Shown in pieces: positions 54,401 through 64,000 of a stretch of DNA of 64,000 nt. The stretch is from Dermacentor variabilis (lineage: Eukaryota; Arthropoda; Arachnida; Ixodida; Ixodidae): assembly GCF_050947875.1 (NCBI RefSeq), contig NC_134568.1, positions 201,739,043-201,803,042 on the forward strand, in the 5' to 3' direction. Position 1 is the first letter of the stretch. The number at the start of each line of letters is the position of its first letter. The notes under the pieces were generated by a model, which saw only the letters and a program-made list of their open reading frames with translations, had not been told where the DNA came from and made no database searches. Position numbers and translations under genes: made by a program.

Positions 54401-55085
54401 TTTATTATTGCGACAGCAATTATTAGGACAGTCCAGGCGCATTTCTGTCGTCGCCGTGATGTTCCGTATAATGTCCGAGCGCGTTAACATCGTCGGCGCG
54501 CACCGTATGCTGCATGTGCGAGGGAAAGCTTGTGAGGGTGAATCGACGATGGTGGCTCAACCTCATGAGAGCGAGGGAAGAAAGCGAGGAGAAAGCGCGC
54601 CGTCTTCCGTCGCGCTCAAGGCACTGGGGAAAGGCAGAGAGGGGGCGCTTGACTCCAGTGGCTGCTGCGTATAGTGCGACTTCGCGGGCCTTACCTTGAA
54701 AGCGATCTGCGACGAAGGCAGAGTTTAGGTGCGACGAAGGCTGATAGCGTCGAGTGCGCTGTGGCCTCGCCACTTAGTTCGCGTTGAAGCGAGAGGCAGC
54801 ACGAAGGTCAATTGGCTCGCTGCTGCTGCCGCGCTTCCTCACTCCAGAGTTTTGACAGCGAGTTTCCGCGGTCATCGAGTAACTTGTGTTCACGTGTGCT
54901 TGTGCGCGAGCTAATTGCTTGCTAATTGTTAATATTAATTCCACGCTTCAACCATGCTTGTTAATTTAGTTAGTAAGCGAATGTTTAGAAATTTATACAG
55001 TGGATAAGATTATTATTCTTACTTCGTATAGCTGTCTACTAATTTACTATCACAATCGATGCTTCGCCTTTCGGTCGAAAGTGCG
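54401..55085 (+). repeat. Left arm of a ~0.65-kb inverted repeat pair
   Basis: Reverse-complement similarity to 57905-58547 runs along the arm: CAGGCGCATTTCTG near the outer end, GATGTTCCGTATAA, GGTGGCTCAACCTC, CGAAGGTCAATT, GTTAATTTAGTTAGTAAGCG and ATCGATGCTTC at the inner end. Arms differ by many substitutions and indels, so they are old or independent. Confidence 0.78.
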
Positions 55086-56060
55086 ACTTTCTTGTGGATA
55101 AAATAATTTTAAACGACATATGTGGTTTCTGTTAGTTAAAGAATGTAAGCCACTCTGAGAAATCAGGTTTGTGATAGAGGTACAACAACAGATATTGTAA
55201 ATAAACCTTAAACCTAACAGTCTTTCTGGTAGATTTTCTAGTTTTCTGACAGCGGTTTTAGTAAACGGGTTCCATATAGTAACAGCGCTTTCCAAAACTG
55301 GGAGAATCGGTGTTTTATATGGCAAGAGGCGTACACAGTATTATATGTCTTTAACGAGCGTCCTAAAAAGGAAAAATTGCAGGGACAGTTTGCTATCACT
55401 GTATCGAGATGCTTTGTCCGGTACATATCCTTAGCTATGCAAAAACCAAGACATTTGTAATGTGTTACTTCTGACAAAGTGTTTTCAGTGTCATAACGAT
55501 ATGCAAGCGGCCTATTTTTTAGTGTTAGTTTCATGTATACTGTCTTTTCAAGTTTAGTGCACATTTTCCATTGGCTACACCACTCAACCATCCAACTGAA
55601 ATTCCTATTTAACCTGAGCTGGTCGCCACTTGATGTTATTTCCTGGTACAGCACGCAGTCGTCAGCATAGGGATTAATTTCGACAAAAAAAAAATTGTTA
55701 ACAATATCATTAATACATAATAAAAATAAGAGCGGACCGACGACGGATCCCTGTGGAGCGCCAGAGTCAACGGAAACGAAGTCTGAGGACGTTCTATTCA
55801 TAATAACGAATTGACGGCGGTTCAAAAGATCCATGCTAATATTGTGTCATTCTTAAGTACAGAATATTACTTTTCAAGCAATTTAATATGTGAAAGTCCA
55901 TGAAAGTACTTGCCAAAGTCCATGAATATAGCATCTCTTCGTTTTCCTTCGGTTACTATGCTAGCGAAATCATGTGTAATCTCAACTTAGCAGTCGTCGA
56001 AAAGAGACTTCTAAAACCATGTTGCATAGTTTCTGAATGTTATGTTCCTCAAGGAATCAA
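55086..56060 (-). pseudogene. CR1/L2-like reverse transcriptase fragment
   Basis: RT pieces on the minus strand: FMDFGKYFHGLSH (about 55900), then the open frame 55834-55238 with SVDSGAPQGSVVGPLLFLLC, NPYADDCVLYQE (both Asp kept), YKCLGFCIAKD, and, after a frameshift near 55290, PYKTPILPVLESAVTIW and NLPERLLGLRFIYNI. The GAPQGSV.GPLLF and YADD pattern is typical of CR1/L2/Jockey-group RTs. The endonuclease is absent, so the copy is 5'-truncated. It lies between the two inverted-repeat arms. Confidence 0.75.
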
Positions 56061-56596
56061 TATTATGTTAATGAATTATGTGCTCTAAAAGCTTGCATGA
56101 TGTTGGTTTTATAATGAAGAAATGAAGAGAATGATATTCCGGGCTCAGCGTTCATCATCAAGGGCACGAGATCGGAGCTCGAACACCACCATCTTGTTCT
56201 CCCTGCGTACTGTTCCGAGCTACCGCCTGTTCTTACCTTATCCATAAGTTCAAGACATTGGAACCAATAAGCATAAACGTTTCAAACGGGGCCTTAGAAT
56301 CTATTCGCTAAGCTAAACTTCAAGCTACAGGCAACACTTCGTTATTTGCATTTGATTGCCTAGTGTTTTGTTTCCTCCCTATATTTTTTTCTTTTATTTA
56401 TATATATAATCCATTTCAGTATTTTTTTTTTCACGAGAACCGTTTTCTGCCGCTCCTTTTATTATCTCTTTCAGAGAGACGATAACCCACTGACCTCTAG
56501 CGAAGCAGACAATAAGGGTTGCTGTGCACACGGCCGTTAACACGCCGGCTAACACACAGCCGTGTCACCGGTCGTTGTGCACAGCACCCCCTCTAT
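56061..56596. other. Gap without recognisable feature
   Basis: AT-rich; no gene or repeat recognised. Confidence 0.4.
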
Positions 56597-57235
56597 TAGA
56601 GAGTTTTACAATGGGGGCCCAAGCGGCTTGGGGACCTAAGAAAATTGCGGGCCGCAAGTGCGCATGCGCAGAACCCAAGCCAGTCTTGGGTTCTTGCGTT
56701 TGCGTTAACCCAAGACCCAAAAATCGAAAAATAGCGTGGGCCCCCAAGCCGTCTTGGGCCGCCCTCGCGGGGGACAGCGAGGGCGTACAGCAGATGGTCG
56801 CAGAGCAAACTTGCTGTACTTCGACTGATTTTTGCCATTTCACGCGGGTGAACTCGCAGTTTCGCAATGCGTTACGAGAAAACACCAACTAAGAGCACTT
56901 GGTTTCGATTGGCTTTGCTTGGCTTAGAATTACACACTTAATTCGTAATACTAACCGGTACTAACACAGTGATTACGTTTCTTACATTTTATTGTTCGCT
57001 CTTTTTGCTCAAAAATGCATTCTGTTCGTTTTCACTTGTAAGAAAAGAGGGGTTTTTTTTTTTTTGCTTTCAAGCACCTTTCTATTTTCCACACTGCGTC
57101 GTCCCGAGCGCTCAACCCAACGATGTCGGCATTCGACCCAATCCTCAAACTCTGCTGCTCTTCTAAACCCAAGAGCAACCGACGCAACGCGGCTTGGGGG
57201 CCCAGAGCCTTGGCCCCCAATTCTAAAACTCTCTA
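56597..57235. mobile_element. 639-bp TIR element (family E)
   Basis: Left end TAGAGAGTTTTACAATGGGG; the complement of the right end is TAGAGAGTTTTAGAATTGGGG, so the outer ~20 bp are inverted repeats. Both subterminal regions are rich in GGGCCCAAG/CTTGGGGGCC. No transposase frame. TSD not clear. Confidence 0.72.
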
Positions 57236-57654
57236 TTGTCAATTCTACACCCTCGACGCTAACACACCTTCGGTCGTTGCCTCGCCCACCCTACTTGCCC
57301 ATTCGCCCCTTCAGAAGAACCCTACCTATATCTACTGCGCCGAGGAAAGCATATGTCGCCTTGAAAAAGACATGCAAGTACACTTGTAGAAACGTTGGCT
57401 CCCGCTTTTACCTTGTTCTCGTTTTGCTCATCGTCTTGAATTTCCATCTACCGCCTTCCGCGTGTTTTCCTTGAATGTACTGTCGAGTAATACTGGGGAG
57501 CATATGCAACAAATCATTGAGGACCCTACCCGAGAAAGCGTAAACATAAGGCTGAGGATTAATATGCAGAAGATAAATGTAGTGTTCAATAGCATGGCAA
57601 GGCAACAGTAATTTATGATCGCCAGTCAGCCTCTAGAGTCTCTTCAGGAGTAAG
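57236..57654. other. Gap without recognisable feature
   Basis: No supported gene; an LTR-like or SINE-like pattern was not found. Confidence 0.4.
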
Positions 57655-57904
57655 TCTACATCACTTACTCACAGGGGACCCTGATTATGAGAAAGAAACT
57701 TGCAGAAGAATAAAAATGGGTTGGAGTGCATACGGAACGCATTACCAAGTTCAGACTGGGAGCTTACCACTCATGTTGAAAAGAGAAGTGTACAATCATT
57801 GCATTGTACCGGTAATAACATATGCGGCAGGAACTTGGAGGTTAATTAACAAAGAAGCTGGAAAACATGTTAAGGACCGCGCAAAGATCGATGGAACGCA
57901 AAAA
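57655..57904 (+). pseudogene. RTE C-terminal domain fragment
   Basis: Reads GDPDYEKETCRRIKMGWSAY, LMLKREVYNHCIVPVITYAA and TWRLINKEA, matching the RTE element at 9832-9600 (GDPDHEKEIHRRTRMRWLAY; LKRKVYNQCILPVLTYGAET). It ends abruptly where the right inverted-repeat arm begins. Confidence 0.72.
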
Positions 57905-58547
57905 GGGGCAGTTTCGCCCGAAATTTGAAGCATCGATGCGATATCAAATTAGTAGACAGCTTGCGAAGTAAGGATAGTTTTTATCGGCCGCAAAAATTTT
58001 TTAACACTCGCTTACTAACTAAATTAACAAGCATGTTGCATCGCGCGCACAAGGAAACATGAACGCACCTCACTCGATGACCATGAAAACTCGCTGTCAG
58101 AACGTTGAAGTGAGGAAATGCGGCAGCAGCACCGAGCGAATTGACCTTCGTGCTGTCTCTCTCTTAAACGTGAACTAAGCGGCGAGAACACAGCGCACAC
58201 GAAACTATTAGTCCTCTACGTACCTAGACTCTGTCCACATCGCACATCTCTTTCAAGATAGGGCCCACGCGGTCACGCCATACGTAGCAACCGCCGAAGT
58301 AGAACGCTTGCCCCCGGTGCCTTGCGTGCGACGGAAGATGACACGCTTCCTCCCCACTTTCCTCCACTGCGCGCGCGAGGTTGAGCCGCCATGGTCGGCA
58401 CATACTCGCAAGCGTTCACTCGCACTTACACGATATACGCGTCGCGCGGCGACGATGTTATCTCCCTTGGACTTTATACGGAACATCATGCCGACGCCGA
58501 AGGCAGAAATGCGCCTGGAGTATTCATATAATTGCTATCGCAATAAA
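57905..58547 (-). repeat. Right arm of the ~0.65-kb inverted repeat pair
   Basis: Reverse complement of 54401-55085 at reduced identity. Its outer end reads GCGCCTGGAG then ATAATTGCTATCGCAATAAAA; the left arm outer end is the inverse (TTTATTATTGCGACAGCAAT). Confidence 0.78.
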
Positions 58548-60752
58548 AAAAACTAAGTAAGCCCTTGAAGTGCCGCCGACGTTTCCTATTCGTCGGCGCT
58601 ATATTTACGGCTAGAAGTCGTTTCCGCCCGCTATGTAATATGGTCCGACGCTGTTAACTACGAAGTAGTAGAGTCGACGGATTCTTTATCAGTACTGCGC
58701 GATCGTCGACTGGCCGGCAGGTCAGCGCCTTCAAACGGCGCGAAACGACGATATAGCAACATATCTCTCTTGCTCTTGCTGATCTTGTCGCACTGTTAAA
58801 GAATCGGTCGACTGTACTATGGTGAGCAATATGAGCGGGAACACAGGAGCGCGTGTCAGATAGCCTCGAACCCTACTATGGGCGATATGCGGCGGCCGCC
58901 GTCGGAAACAAAGCAGAAAGGAGGACGCTGTTCTAGTAACTGTCGGCACTCCCACCATGCGTCTCTTTATACAAAGTGCGGAACTTCGCATCGTCAGCGC
59001 ACGTTGATAAAGCTCTTTGATATTGCGGTTACCGATAACTTTGTGCACCGAAGCGTGGCCCATAGCAGCACTGTTTTGAAGCGTAAACGTTCGAGAGCTA
59101 CTTCCCTGGGAAATTCGTCCGTCTGTTTAGAAAGTGTGACACGATGCGCTCCATAAGATATACATGAAGTCCTATGGGGGTACATGGTGAAAATACCTTA
59201 TGCTAAATGCAGAAACGGGCGCTTAAGAGCTGCGCTCTAAAAAAAAAAAGCATGACTGGAAAAAAAAGAATTAGTCGCTGGAAGTCACTGCGCACGTAAC
59301 CGTCTTATCGGTTATCGGCTGCCAGTGAAATGCCGCAAGCTGCCGTTTTCGACAAACGCAGGCGCGATGAGAGTGCCAACAGTTAGCTGAAGAGCGTCCC
59401 CCTTACCCCTCTGTTTTCGACAGCGCTATCCGCGTATCGCTCCAACTCGGTTACGAGGCTATTTGCCACGCGTTCGCGTGTTCCCGCTCATATTGTACGA
59501 TATGAGCGGCCATGTACGATATGATATGTGCGATATGATATATGTACGATATGATATATATGGACGATATGAATCTGACCATGTACGATAGTACATGGTC
59601 AGGTTAAGAACGTGTTTCAGCTACAGATCGCAGAAAATGATGTCGCGCCATAGCAGACGAACTGTGCACTTCGCTGACCACCGCTAGCACAAAAATCGGC
59701 ACTCAGTCCGAGCACGTCAGTGCAGTGTTTCTTCCGGTTTATCTTTTTTTTTCTCGCGTTATATATCGTGATGTTAGTCATTTTAATCGGAGACGGGGAA
59801 ACCCTCCTCTGTGGAATGTGACTGTGACGCGGACCTAAAACACACGCTCAGCAGCTTCTGCAATGCTTTTGCGCGGTTGTTACGTGCAATTATAGCACAC
59901 TCCAGAGGGCATTATGGCGAAGCCCAGGGAGTTCTCGTTGAAAAGGTCCTAAGCGGCCGAGGACGGACGATCCCGAAGTTGTGTACCCGATCCACCGCTC
60001 TGCACAGGCGAGTTACAAAAAACATGGCGGAAGACATTGGCTGCGAGGGGGAGAACAAAAATATAGCAAGATAGCAAAGAATGCAAGCATTTTAATTCCA
60101 GCGGCCAGTCGTAATGCTAGAATTATTGTCGAAGTCGGCAGGCAAATGAGAAGCAACCCTTATACGAAAGAAAAGCTCCGTGATTTTGGGCCCCAGATCT
60201 GGTCGGGCACACAGAGGTGCGCATATACAGAGGCGTGTTTGAAGATGTGTTCACACATTGTAGCTGATCTTTTTTTAAGCGACAGCTTCCTTTGGCTCTT
60301 CCCTCCACTTTGCGGTTTGAGGGTGACCTAACCTTGAGGGTGACCGTGACACGAGCATATGTACGTAAAGAAATTACATTTCCGATTCACGAAAGTTCCG
60401 CGTACACCGATTTCCACACCTCAACTCTTTTCTTTTTTTGAAACGCACATTACACACTTAAAACAGCTCTTTTGCAAAATTATGCTTGCCTGCCAGCAAT
60501 GCTGTGTGATACATACACCTTCCGATATCCTCTCTGCACCCTACACACTTGCCGTCGAAGCATGCGAGCAACAAAATTATTGTTGTGCGGTATATATGTA
60601 TACATTCATTAAACATGCGCCCAACGGCACGGAGCTCTCAAACAAATACTCCAATTTCTGTAAACGCGCACCGTACGAAACTGCATTCTGCAAACGAATA
60701 AAGGAAGAGCCTCTGTGCAAGTATCAGGCAACAGAGACAAGACGCGAACACA
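58548..60752. other. Gap: unassigned, with a short inverted pair and AT microsatellite
   Basis: CAATATGAGCGGGAACAC near 58828-58845 returns inverted near 59479-59497 with further matching toward TAGCCTCG (58861-58868, and CGAGGCTA at 59454-59461), so a ~0.67-kb foldback-like unit may lie here. No coding sequence supported. Confidence 0.45.
59496..59606. repeat. GTACGATATGATAT short tandem repeat with hairpin
   Basis: Repeated TACGATATGA units, ending in the hairpin CTGACCATGTACGATAGTAC then ATGGTCAG. Confidence 0.75.
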
Positions 60753-61384
60753 TATACAGGGTCTCCCAGATAACTTTAGGCAGAGTTTTAAAATATGCAA
60801 ATGCCACGTAGTTGGACAGAACAAAGGTAATGCTGTTGCCGTCGATTGGAGATACTGAAACATTTTTTTTCATTCTACCTAATTAGTTAATTAGTCTTAA
60901 TTAATTAATCAACTTTTCAAATGTTATAACTCGATGAAAAGTGTCAATTAGAAAATTGTAGAGTGACATGAAAAACTTCCGATGCAGCTTTCTGTTCCTC
61001 AATACGTGCTACATAAAAGTTTTTCCGAGCGGGAAAGAAACTCGCTAATACACGCAAAGTGCCTCGAGCGGCCAGTCGCGCGGAAATTTTGCGTTGCGGG
61101 CTTATTTCACGCTCGGAAAAGCAGTTTTATGTAGCACGTATTGAGCAACAGAAAGCTGTATCGAGAGTTGTTCATGTCGCTCTTCAATTTTCTCATTGAC
61201 ACTTTTCATCACAACGTAATATTTGAGAAGTTGATTAATCAATTAAGACGAATTATCTAATTAGGCGTAATGAAATAAATAGTTTATCTCCAAGTGACGG
61301 CAAACAACATTACCTTTGTTCTGTCCAGCTACGTGGCACTTGCATATATTGAAACTCTAAAATTAGCGCAGTACATCCTGTATA
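60753..61384. mobile_element. 632-bp foldback MITE family D, copy 2
   Basis: Same length and architecture as 52821-53452: left TATACAGGGTCTCCCAGATA, ATGCCACGTAGTTGGACAGA, central CTACATAAAAG / CTTTTATGTAG-type pair, right CTGTCCAGCTACGTGGCA and CCTGTATA. Noncoding. Confidence 0.85.
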
Positions 61385-62234
61385 TGTATGCATTTCTGAT
61401 CTTATAGAAGGCTACCCGAAACGACGGACAGTGCAACAAAAATGCTACATCGGATATAAAATGTTTGGCCATTTCACCAAGGGTGAAATCTGAAGCAGCC
61501 TCCTGAAACCTATTAGGTGTACTCGTGACGTCCTAGAGCCATGCAGAAAGGGTAGTGCCTTTCAAATACCAGCGTATTCAATTACCAATCAGCGCGAAGC
61601 GTTCACTCAGGTTCACCAGTGAAAATGCCAGCAGTTCATATTATTTTTTCTTGTTTCGTTCTTTCTTTTTTTTCTGTCAGCGTTTTCGTTTCTGAAAACA
61701 TGCGCACGTCCTTTTACTAGTCATTACAAAAACTCTGTGCAAGTTCCAGGCTCTATCGAGCGGTTCTCATGGTTACACGCATCTATTTCTGGACCTTGAC
61801 GCGGACACGATGTCAGAGGGCCGACCGTCAGGCAGCAGCGCGCATCCATCTCTGTATTACACGCGCTGATGCTTCAAAAGCCGAGCTAAAGAATACAGCA
61901 AAGACTGTCACACCACCCCGTATGGAGATCGCGGCCCACTCGATGGCCCATCCCCAACGCAACAATTCACTTTCTGTCATCCCCCCCCCTTTTTTTTTAC
62001 TCTGTGTTCGTTTGTGTCGTAGGGGGCAACTCATCCGCAACCCAGTAGGAGGTTTCTATGACGCACATTCGGGTATATTTTCCGGAAATACTCAAAGTGC
62101 TTATTAAGCACAGCACAAAGGAAAACGATGCCACAATCCCCCGTAAGGACGTAATTCGCAGCGGCGGACGTCAGACAATATGTGGTAATCACTGATGCAT
62201 GGGATTAAATTGAAATTGAAACGCTGTCTTTTAA
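61385..62234. other. Gap without recognisable feature
   Basis: No gene or repeat supported; a C/T homopolymer run lies at 61980-61999. Confidence 0.4.
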
Positions 62235-63049
62235 TAGGGGTGTTCGATTAATGAAATTGCCGAATCTAATCGCGAATACGAATATTTGGGAAAAACAGCC
62301 ACCGAATATATACTCGAATATGGAATATGTTCTCATTTTCAAACAATATGAAGAGTGTGGGGAGACCGTTCGTTCAAAGAAAAATTACGCTTATATACAT
62401 TATATGGCACATGCACGCAATAGCGTTCGAAACTAAACGATCAAGGCAGAAAGCTGGGCTAGTTGGTGTGTCATCATTATTATTATGCGCTAGTCTTTTG
62501 AATAATGATCGAAACTAAACATCCGGAAAACTGATGAGCTTGCAAATGAGGAACAACTGCTTTCAGTTATCTGTGACGCCATTACAATAACAGCATCACA
62601 GTAAATGAACATTAGGAGTCTCCAAATGCATGCACAGTGTTGCATGTGTTCGATAAAAGAGAGGTGTGATGAAACAGCATCGCACGTTGCTTTGAAAGGG
62701 TTGCAAACATGATATGACTGGCGAAACACTAAATCGAAACAAATTCTTATATATATGCTGCCTAAAAGCGGGCCATCGTTAATGAATGAGAAGAAATTAT
62801 TGAGCAGAGGTTGTCTGCTCCGCCTGTTCATTCAGGAAGTGGTACCTCCGCACAACCACCGCAACTCGCATGCAGCAGAATCATTCAAAACAGTCCTACC
62901 GTCAATCATTCTCTCCCACGAAATTTCGATAAGTGTCGTTATTTCTTATGTATTCGAAGGGAACGAATATTCTAAATCTTGAAATAGTGAATTTGTATAG
63001 CAGGAGCTAATCAATTCGTATTCGAAATTTCCAGTGTTCGCACACCCCT
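62235..63049. mobile_element. hAT-like TIR element, ~815 bp
   Basis: Left TAGGGGTGTTCGATTAATGA; complement of the right end AGGGGTGTGCGAACACTGGA. AGGGGTGTGCGAATA-type ends with many TTCGAATA motifs inside are characteristic of hAT-derived nonautonomous elements. No transposase. An exact 8-bp duplication was not found. Confidence 0.55.
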
Positions 63050-64000
63050 TCTTCTTTTTCCTAACCACCTCAGGTGGCATGTTGCAAAACCATGGCCAGG
63101 ACAAAAATCATAGAGCATATCCATTCGCTACAAATCCCGTGACTACTATCACCACTAATTACGAGAAATGCGCACTCAATATGCGGCGAAATGTGTTGTT
63201 GCGCCAGATAATTTTTTTTACAGCACTGCCTTCTTTGGTAGTGTGCAGATGTATCTGTTGGAGCATCTATGCCGCACTTATTGAGTATATGTTTATCAAA
63301 ACTGGTGCAAGGCACACATTCTCTAGCAAATCAGTATGCATGTTCTGCTGACCGGCTTCAGTTTTGCAAATACATATTCCTAAATATATTAACTAAATAG
63401 TTAAGAAGAGAATATGACTTAAGCATTACACCCATTAGCGGATTCGTATAGGCTTGACATCCACATCCGCGAAAAATGTGTAAAAAAAAAGTGGCTTCAT
63501 ACCTGTTGAGCCGTTCTTAATTATCATTAAGGCCTTCTATGAAACACGAAGCTAGTATGCTGTATAAGGAAATGCATAAATGGAACGCTGCGTGCGATAC
63601 TAAATGATATCGCACCTGGTAAAACAGGTCGACGGGTTTTACCGACATTGCCGGTTGCGCAAGGAAAAACCAGACTGTATGCTTTGAATATTTCGAAGGT
63701 TAGCAAAACCAGGAACACAGAACTACATGTATAGAAATGAGGTTATGCTTCTTGCATTCAGCGCGCGGAGTTACTGCGCTGATATGCAGTCCGACCATTA
63801 TCTTTACGTCACAGAAAAAATTGGGGTATCGCGCAGCCGCAAACAACCTTGAGGGCGCAAACGTGTGTAACGAAAAGAAAAAGAAAAAGAACAGCAAGCA
63901 AGAAAGAAACCCTGACACGTTCTTACGTTTCAGACGAGTGACTGCAACGCGCCAGCATTATGAGATCCCATGATTGAACGATTATATTCGACATGCACGC
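63050..64000. other. Gap to window end
   Basis: No supported gene or repeat. Confidence 0.4.

Overview
This window looks like repeat-rich, non-genic DNA from a hard tick (Ixodida). The organism call rests on repeat content: two copies of a tRNA-derived SINE of the kind common in ixodid ticks (Ruka-like), arthropod-type RTE, CR1/L2-like and I-group non-LTR retrotransposons, mariner/Tc1 relics and several TIR/MITE families. I found no convincing host protein-coding gene, rRNA or standalone tRNA gene. Nearly every long ORF that can be recognised belongs to a transposable element, and most are broken by stops or frameshifts.

Layout. 1-6.35 kb: a minus-strand Ty3/gypsy gag relic, split by a full-length I-group non-LTR element (1001-6300) with a perfect 13-bp target-site duplication (TSD). 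6.5-8.4 kb: a ~0.26 kb tandem repeat carrying a 986-bp TTAA-flanked TIR element. 9.2-12.3 kb: a decayed minus-strand RTE element. 13.18-19.97 kb: an LTR retrotransposon with two 587-bp LTRs whose pol order is integrase before reverse transcriptase (Gmr1-like), interrupted by a 310-bp foldback insertion. 20.1-20.2 kb: two abutting palindromes. 20.9-25 kb: a TIR element, a probable minus-strand LTR and unassigned sequence.

25.2-37.4 kb: a head-to-tail run of related non-LTR elements (a tail fragment, one nearly full-length copy and a more decayed copy). The last copy carries a SINE with a 12-bp TSD and a second copy of the 20.9-kb TIR element. 38-42.6 kb: mostly unassigned, with a dense cluster of CRE-like motifs. 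42.7-43.5 kb: a mariner fossil. 44.44-47.31 kb: a short LTR element with 170-bp LTRs and a perfect 5-bp TSD that has lost gag, protease and RT but keeps RNase H plus integrase in one open frame, and is itself interrupted by a CR1-like fragment.

50.1-52.8 kb: a 2.7-kb TIR element with a decayed Tc1/mariner-superfamily transposase, directly abutted by a 632-bp foldback MITE; a second 632-bp copy lies at 60.75 kb. 54.1-58.5 kb: a second SINE, then a pair of ~0.65-kb inverted repeats enclosing CR1-like and RTE fragments and another TIR element. 62.2-63.0 kb: a hAT-like TIR element.

The elements relate to each other mainly by nesting, and several insertions have a recognisable related empty site inside the same window, so relative ages can be read directly. 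All domain calls come from reading translations and motifs by eye; no database search was run.
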